Below are positions 5,027-8,930 of a DNA stretch of 8,930 nt, piece by piece (the stretch's first letter is position 1; every line of letters begins with the position of its first letter). The notes under the pieces were generated by a model. The model searched no databases. It was given only the letters and a program-made list of their open reading frames with translations, and had not been told where the DNA came from. Source of the stretch: Acidobacteriota bacterium (GTDB taxonomy: Bacteria > Acidobacteriota > Terriglobia > Terriglobales > Acidobacteriaceae); NCBI GenBank assembly GCA_019510535.1, contig JAEKKE010000106.1, positions 1 to 8,930 on the forward strand. Reading direction: 5' to 3'. Both the position numbers and the translations under genes were made by a program.

Positions 5027-6037
5027 ATGACCAAGCCCACACCCGGCAAATTGGCAGGTTTGAAGGCGGTATCGGATAAGCGCGGCGTCATCGCAGCCGC
5101 AGCGATGGATCAGCGTGGATCACTGCAGAAGTCGATCGCCAAAGAGCGCGGGGGAGCCGCCACTGCCCACGACCTGGAGGAGTTCAAGGTTCACGTCACC
5201 TCGGTGCTGACGAAGCATGCCTCGGCCATCCTTCTGGATCCGGAGTTCGGGCTTCCGGCAGCCAAGCAGCGCAATAAAGCTGGCCTGCTGCTGGCCTATG
5301 AGAAGACCGGGTATGACGCCAATACTCCAGGCAGACTGCCGGACCTTCTGGATATATGGAGCGTCCGCCGTCTGAAGGAGGCCGGAGCCGACTGCATCAA
5401 GATCCTGCTCTACTACACTCCCTTCGAAGACAGCACCGTCAATGACTTGAAGCATGCCTGGGTGGAGCGTATCGGTGATGAGTGCCGCTATCACGACATT
5501 CCCTTCTTCCTGGAGACGGTCGGCTACGATGAGAACGGCGGCGGCGAGAAGACGCTGGGGTACGCGAAGAAGAAGCCCGAGGTCGTCTCCGGATCGATGG
5601 CGGAGTTCGGTAAGGAACGCTATGGAGTCGATGTGCTGAAGGTCGAGGTTCCGGTCGAGATGGCCTTCGTGGAAGGCACACGGGCGTTCAAGGGCGAGAA
5701 GGCATACTCACGCGCTGAGGCGTTGCAGCACTTCCGCGATGCGGAATCGATGACGCACAAGCCTTTCATCTACCTGTCAGCCGGTGTGACCAATCCGGTG
5801 TTTATCGAGACGCTGGAGCTTTCGGCCGAGTCAGGCACGAAGTTCAACGGTGTACTCTGCGGCCGCGCCACCTGGTACGACGGCATTTCCATCTTCGCCA
5901 AGCAGGGCGCCAAGGCCTTCGAGGACTGGTTGAACACGACCGGCGTGGAGAACATCAACAACGTGAACAAGGCGCTGCAGGCAGCAACACCGTGGTATGT
6001 GAAGTTCGGCGCGAATAGCCTGGAAGAGCTGGGCTAA
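5027..6037 (+). CDS. lacD: Tagatose-1,6-bisphosphate aldolase (class I, LacD type)
   Basis: LacD enzymes cleave tagatose 1,6-bisphosphate, and commonly fructose 1,6-bisphosphate, to dihydroxyacetone phosphate and glyceraldehyde 3-phosphate. The 336 residues are close to the family's usual 325-330 and fold as a TIM barrel. Visible landmarks are MDQRGSL (27-33), LLDPEFGLPA (69-78), IKILLYY with Lys125, PFFLETVGYD with Glu163, and DVLKVEVPV with Lys205, the Schiff-base lysine of the Streptococcus LacD family. SAGV (251-254) and GVLCGRATW (275-283) form the phosphate-binding end. AGGAG (5017-5021) lies 5 nt before the ATG. The gene stands alone between two terminators and has no lactose or galactose pathway neighbours, so it may serve as a general hexose-bisphosphate aldolase; this is an inference. 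A 26-codon reading frame upstream ends in an ATGA overlap with this start. Confidence 0.93.
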   Translation: MTKPTPGKLAGLKAVSDKRGVIAAAAMDQRGSLQKSIAKERGGAATAHDLEEFKVHVTSVLTKHASAILLDPEFGLPAAKQRNKAGLLLAYEKTGYDANTPGRLPDLLDIWSVRRLKEAGADCIKILLYYTPFEDSTVNDLKHAWVERIGDECRYHDIPFFLETVGYDENGGGEKTLGYAKKKPEVVSGSMAEFGKERYGVDVLKVEVPVEMAFVEGTRAFKGEKAYSRAEALQHFRDAESMTHKPFIYLSAGVTNPVFIETLELSAESGTKFNGVLCGRATWYDGISIFAKQGAKAFEDWLNTTGVENINNVNKALQAATPWYVKFGANSLEELG

Positions 6038-6058
6038 CTCAAGCAAGGAAAAGAAAGA

Positions 6059-6094
6059 GGGCCCGCCAAGTTGGCGGGCCCTGCTCTTTGCTTT
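6059..6094. terminator. Bidirectional rho-independent terminator between lacD and the SulP gene
   Basis: GGGCCCGCCAA (6059-6069) pairs perfectly with TTGGCGGGCCC (6071-6081), in practice a 9-bp GC-rich stem with a 5-nt loop. On the plus strand it is followed by TGCTCTTTGCTTT. On the minus strand it is followed by TCTTTCTTTTCC. It lies about 20 nt after the lacD stop and about 60 nt after the SulP stop, so it can end both converging transcripts. Confidence 0.9.
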
Positions 6095-6143
6095 GAATGG
6101 CGCCAGTCCTCTGGCAGAACCGGCACACAGCAAAGAGCAAACT

Positions 6144-7670
6144 TTATGCGACGCTGCGGCTGACCGGCGTATGGTAGCGGCGATGCAGCATCTCAACTTC
6201 TAAGTGGACGATATTCCCACGCTCCTGGCGGCGCTCGACCCAGCTTTCGATCACCTCGATGCACGCGTGATCGACATACCGCAGAGAGTGTGTATGGACA
6301 ACCACAGGTTTGTCTAGAGATACCTGATCGAGCGCAGCGGTAATCTTTGGAATCGCCAGGAAGGTACCAATACCCGAGAAGTGGACCTCTGTCATATCGT
6401 CCTTCTCTTCCACGTGGGTCTCAAGGTGCGTCACCTTCCAGAGTACGCGCAGCAGTGAGAGACCGATGCCAACCAGAACACCCGTCAGCAGGTTGGTCGC
6501 CACAATGGTGCCCATGGAGAGCAGGTAGATGCCAACCGGAGCCCAGCCGAAGCGGCGAAGGTGCAACACATCCTTCGGCTTCACCAGCTTGATGCCCGTA
6601 AGCACCAGCACAGCGGCAAGACTGGCGGTAGGAATCATCCGCAGGACGAAAGGCATCGCCAGCACGAAGAGCAGCAGCCAGAGGCCGTGCAGGATGGTGG
6701 ACTTGCGGGTCTCAGCGCCGGCTTGCACATTCGCGGAGCTACGCACGATGACACCTGTCATCGGCAGAGCGCCGAGGAAACCGCAGAGCATGTTGCCGAC
6801 GCCCTGGGCAGCAAGCTCTTTGTCATAATTGGCCCGTACACGTGTCTGCATCTGGTCGACCGCAGCGGCCGAAAGCAACGTCTCTGCAGAAGCGATAAAT
6901 GCGAGAGCCGCGGCCGTGCCGATCAGGCCGAACCAGTTGACCGATGCCATCGTCGACAGACCGGTGATGCTGACCATATCGCTCAGGTTTGAGGGGACGT
7001 TGACGCGGTTCACGCCGAGATGGAAGACCTGTGCCACGGTAGTTCCGGCAGCAATGCCAAGCAGCGCTCCGGGAAGCAGTCGCAGCTTAGCGGGACGGAA
7101 GCGCTCCCATAACAGCATGACACCGAGCGTGATGATGCCGACCAGAGCCGCCGCTTCTTCCCTGCTGCCATTCAGCGGAAAGATGCCGCCGAAGACGGCC
7201 TCGCCCATAGCGAGGATATTTGCCGGGCCATTGGACTTCGGTGTGCGGTCCAGAACGACATGGAACTGTTGAATCACGATAAGCACGCCGATGCCGGCGA
7301 GCATGCCGTGAATCACTTCAGGGGAGATGGCGCGGAACCAGCGCCCCATCTTGAGCAGACCTGCTGTGAGCTGCATTGCTCCGGCGAGGATGAGGATGGG
7401 GCCGAGCGCGGAGATACCGTGCTCATGGATGAGTTCAAAGACGATGACGGCCAGTCCCGCAGCCGGGCCGCTGACCTGCAGCGGCGAACCGGAGAACAAG
7501 CCGACGATAATACCGCCGACGATGCCGGTAACAAGACCGCGGGCCGGCGGAACGCCGGATGCCAGAGCGATGCCCATGCACAACGGCAGGGCTACGAGAA
7601 ATACAACCAACGACGCTGAAAGGTCTTTCACCAGAGCGCCGTTTGCCGGCTGCGAGACTGTGTTCTTCAT
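6144..7670 (-). CDS. SulP-family anion transporter with C-terminal STAS domain, probable bicarbonate transporter
   Basis: A 508-residue inner-membrane protein with about 13-14 hydrophobic segments between residues 20 and 411, as expected for the 7+7 inverted-repeat SulP/SLC26 fold. Family signatures are QVSGPAAG (65-72, half-helix TM3), SAETLLSAAAVD (261-272) and RSSANVQAGAETRKS (310-324, TM10). A STAS domain follows (about 425-500), with strand FSGIGTFLAIP and helix CIEVIESWVERR; the usual D-S-S/G turn reads VDHAC, so the phosphorylatable Ser is missing. Sequence alone cannot separate sulfate from bicarbonate. The gene begins 11 nt after a beta-carbonic anhydrase, and such pairs or fusions point to bicarbonate. 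AAGGA lies 7 nt before the ATG, overlapping the end of the upstream gene. It ends at a bidirectional terminator. Confidence 0.93.
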   Translation of the reverse strand: MKNTVSQPANGALVKDLSASLVVFLVALPLCMGIALASGVPPARGLVTGIVGGIIVGLFSGSPLQVSGPAAGLAVIVFELIHEHGISALGPILILAGAMQLTAGLLKMGRWFRAISPEVIHGMLAGIGVLIVIQQFHVVLDRTPKSNGPANILAMGEAVFGGIFPLNGSREEAAALVGIITLGVMLLWERFRPAKLRLLPGALLGIAAGTTVAQVFHLGVNRVNVPSNLSDMVSITGLSTMASVNWFGLIGTAAALAFIASAETLLSAAAVDQMQTRVRANYDKELAAQGVGNMLCGFLGALPMTGVIVRSSANVQAGAETRKSTILHGLWLLLFVLAMPFVLRMIPTASLAAVLVLTGIKLVKPKDVLHLRRFGWAPVGIYLLSMGTIVATNLLTGVLVGIGLSLLRVLWKVTHLETHVEEKDDMTEVHFSGIGTFLAIPKITAALDQVSLDKPVVVHTHSLRYVDHACIEVIESWVERRQERGNIVHLEVEMLHRRYHTPVSRSVA

Positions 7671-7681
7671 GATGATTTCCT

Positions 7682-8338
7682 TTATGCGATACGACGGTTT
7701 TCGTCATTGGCGCCGACCGTAAGAGGAAGGAAAGCGCCAGATTCGTTGTCGAGAGCGATGATCTCGCCGGTTGCAATGTCATAGACCCACCCATGCAGGC
7801 GAACCGTACCGTTCGCCAGACCTTCAGCGACTGCCGGTTGCTGGGCCAGATGGTTGAGCTGCGTCATGACGTTGGCCTGGATGAGGAGCTCGGTCTGCTT
7901 CTCAAGCGAAATCGCACCCGCCTCTTCAAACAGGCTGCGCAGCCACTTGGCGGATGGTCCGGCATGACGAAGCCATGCATGCACGAGAGGCAGTTCCTCA
8001 ACGTGCTTGCGCTCCAGGAACTCCTTCATTGCGCCGCAGCCGGTGTGACCGCAGACCACGATATCGGCCACCTTCAGCGCCTTGACGGCGTATTCCACCG
8101 TCGCGGTGACGCCGCTGTGCGACTCTCCCGGAGGCGGCACCAGGTTACCGGCATTACGGATAGGGAAGATCTGGCCGGGCTCGCACTGCAGAATCATCTC
8201 CGGCATGACACGCGAGTCGGAGCAGGTGATGAGGCAGACCTCCGGCTTTTGCCCACGGGCAAGTTGTGAAAAGAGCGAGGAATGATTCGGAAAAACTTCG
8301 TTTCTAAAACGGGCATACCCGTCGAGAAGGCGTTGCAT
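7682..8338 (-). CDS. Beta-class carbonic anhydrase
   Basis: Catalyses reversible CO2 hydration to bicarbonate and a proton, in the cytoplasm. The 218 residues contain the full beta-class active site: zinc ligands Cys39, His98 and Cys101, the Asp41/Arg43 dyad in CSDSR, IRNAGNLVPP (60-69) and GHTGCGAM (97-104). The overall form is that of the plant/CynT clade. The frame stays open to 8425, but I place the start at ATG 8338 (MQRLLDGYARFRNEVFP), which fits homologues and has AGGAG 10 nt upstream; the extra 29 residues are Cys/Pro-rich and unlikely to be translated. The next gene, a SulP transporter, starts 11 nt after the stop. The pair most likely supplies or balances cytoplasmic bicarbonate for carboxylases and pH control. 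Confidence 0.96.
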   Translation of the reverse strand: MQRLLDGYARFRNEVFPNHSSLFSQLARGQKPEVCLITCSDSRVMPEMILQCEPGQIFPIRNAGNLVPPPGESHSGVTATVEYAVKALKVADIVVCGHTGCGAMKEFLERKHVEELPLVHAWLRHAGPSAKWLRSLFEEAGAISLEKQTELLIQANVMTQLNHLAQQPAVAEGLANGTVRLHGWVYDIATGEIIALDNESGAFLPLTVGANDENRRIA

Positions 8339-8449
8339 CGCTTGCAATCTCCTAAATGGTGCACATCGAATAAGCGGGTGCGTTTGCGGGAACGCCGGCG
8401 TGCAGATACACGAAGGCGCACACAAACACAGGGGCTTTGCGAGGAGAAA

Positions 8450-8860
8450 TTAAGCGATGGGGGGTGCGCGAGAGCCGCCCGGCGCGCGTGGAGCGGAACC
8501 GGCGGCAATCTCATTGACCTGAGCCAGGGGCTCGGAGATCATTTCGGGCTGAAGAATCGGGCCCTGATACGGCAGAGCGACGGCCGGCGTTACAACCACC
8601 GGATCGATCGGCTTCATCTTGGCGATGACGGTAGCCTCAGCCACCTCCGGCGCATGATTATCGGCGGCTGCCAAACGCAGCGTGCGTCCACTGCGGCCCG
8701 TAGGCCGGTGCGATCCATGCGGCGGAACGTGAGAATAGCTGATGCGCGAACTATGAGGTGCGCGACGGCCATGCGCGATGTCCACGTACGAAAGCAGGTT
8801 CATGCCGAGGGCAAGAGCCATCAGCAAGGCCGTTCGTACGAGGAGATGAGTTTTACGCAT
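8450..8860 (-). CDS. Small exported or membrane-anchored protein of unknown function
   Basis: I do not recognise a family. From ATG 8860 it has 136 residues. It has a positive N-terminus (MRKTHLLVR), one hydrophobic segment (about residues 8-25) that could be an uncleaved signal anchor or signal peptide, a His/Arg/Ser-rich stretch (about 31-60), and a Pro/Ala/Val-rich low-complexity tail. The frame also reads back to a TTG at 8899 (149 residues), but that would put charged and polar residues before the signal segment. No Shine-Dalgarno sequence precedes either start; a promoter-like pair suggests an almost leaderless mRNA from 8860. It lies 111 nt upstream of the carbonic anhydrase gene on the same strand, so cotranscription is possible but unproven. 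Confidence is limited because of the low-complexity composition. Confidence 0.6.
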   Translation of the reverse strand: MRKTHLLVRTALLMALALGMNLLSYVDIAHGRRAPHSSRISYSHVPPHGSHRPTGRSGRTLRLAAADNHAPEVAEATVIAKMKPIDPVVVTPAVALPYQGPILQPEMISEPLAQVNEIAAGSAPRAPGGSRAPPIA

Positions 8861-8871
8861 AGCTTTGGTGT

Positions 8872-8899
8872 ATTGTCCCACAGAATGTACGGCTGCCAA
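8872..8899 (-). promoter_or_regulatory. Possible promoter giving a near-leaderless transcript
   Basis: On the minus strand TTGGCA (8894-8899, five of six -35 matches) is followed after 16 nt by GACAAT (8872-8877, four of six -10 matches). A start about 7 nt downstream falls near 8865, only about 5 nt before ATG 8860. This would explain the absence of a ribosome site before that ATG. The assignment is by eye only. Confidence 0.3.
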
Positions 8900-8930
8900 C
8901 CAAGAAGGTGAGCAACTTTTAAAGCATTTT

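Noticed and set aside
6561..7272. Several overlapping plus-strand frames inside the SulP gene
   Set aside because: Shadow frames rich in Arg/Ser/Pro or His/Gln. The minus-strand SulP protein explains the region fully.
8392..8401. 10-bp self-complementary sequence ACGCCGGCGT upstream of the carbonic anhydrase gene
   Set aside because: It has no loop or U-tract, and such GC palindromes are expected often at this base composition.
1650..8930. Search for sigma-54 (-24/-12) promoters in the intergenic regions
   Set aside because: No GG-N10-GC arrangement with reasonable flanks was found by eye, so I cannot assign any gene here as a target of the sigma-54 regulator.

Overview
The window looks like chromosomal DNA of a GC-rich heterotrophic bacterium. 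Gene content and style (a LacD-type aldolase as a stand-alone gene, a beta-carbonic anhydrase/SulP pair, an exported CocE/NonD-type hydrolase, an NtrC-type regulator) suggest an Acidobacteriota (Terriglobia-like) soil organism. That is an inference from pattern, not a database result. I see no rRNA, tRNA, transposase, phage gene or CRISPR array. The genes look intact, apart from the one cut by the left edge.

Layout, left to right. (1) Minus strand, 1-1649: a small CDGSH iron-sulfur protein followed 19 nt later by a secreted serine hydrolase that runs off the left edge. The hydrolase carries the catalytic triad and the acidic triplet of alpha-amino acid ester hydrolases, behind an extra N-terminal beta-rich domain. 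(2) Minus strand, 1821-3826: an NtrC/AtoC-type sigma-54 response regulator and, 11 nt downstream, a 167-residue protein that looks like a degenerate receiver plus a degenerate histidine-kinase DHp helix pair. No sensor kinase is present. (3) An AT-rich divergent region of about 300 nt with a perfect 13-bp palindrome. (4) Plus strand, 4143-6037: RNase PH (rph), a strong terminator whose stem contains the rph stop codon, then a tagatose-1,6-bisphosphate-type class I aldolase (lacD) with its own likely promoter, closed by a strong bidirectional terminator. (5) Minus strand, 8860-6144: a small membrane-anchored or exported protein of unknown function, a beta-class carbonic anhydrase, and a SulP-family anion transporter with a STAS domain. 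The last two are 11 nt apart and probably form a bicarbonate uptake and interconversion unit.

How they fit together: the five blocks seem functionally independent, being RNA processing, sugar-phosphate cleavage, inorganic carbon handling, regulation and exported hydrolysis. The least ordinary items are the pseudo-receiver/pseudo-DHp protein paired with the sigma-54 activator, and the alpha-amino acid ester hydrolase-like enzyme with its N-terminal domain. I found nothing that clearly amounts to an undescribed multi-gene system.
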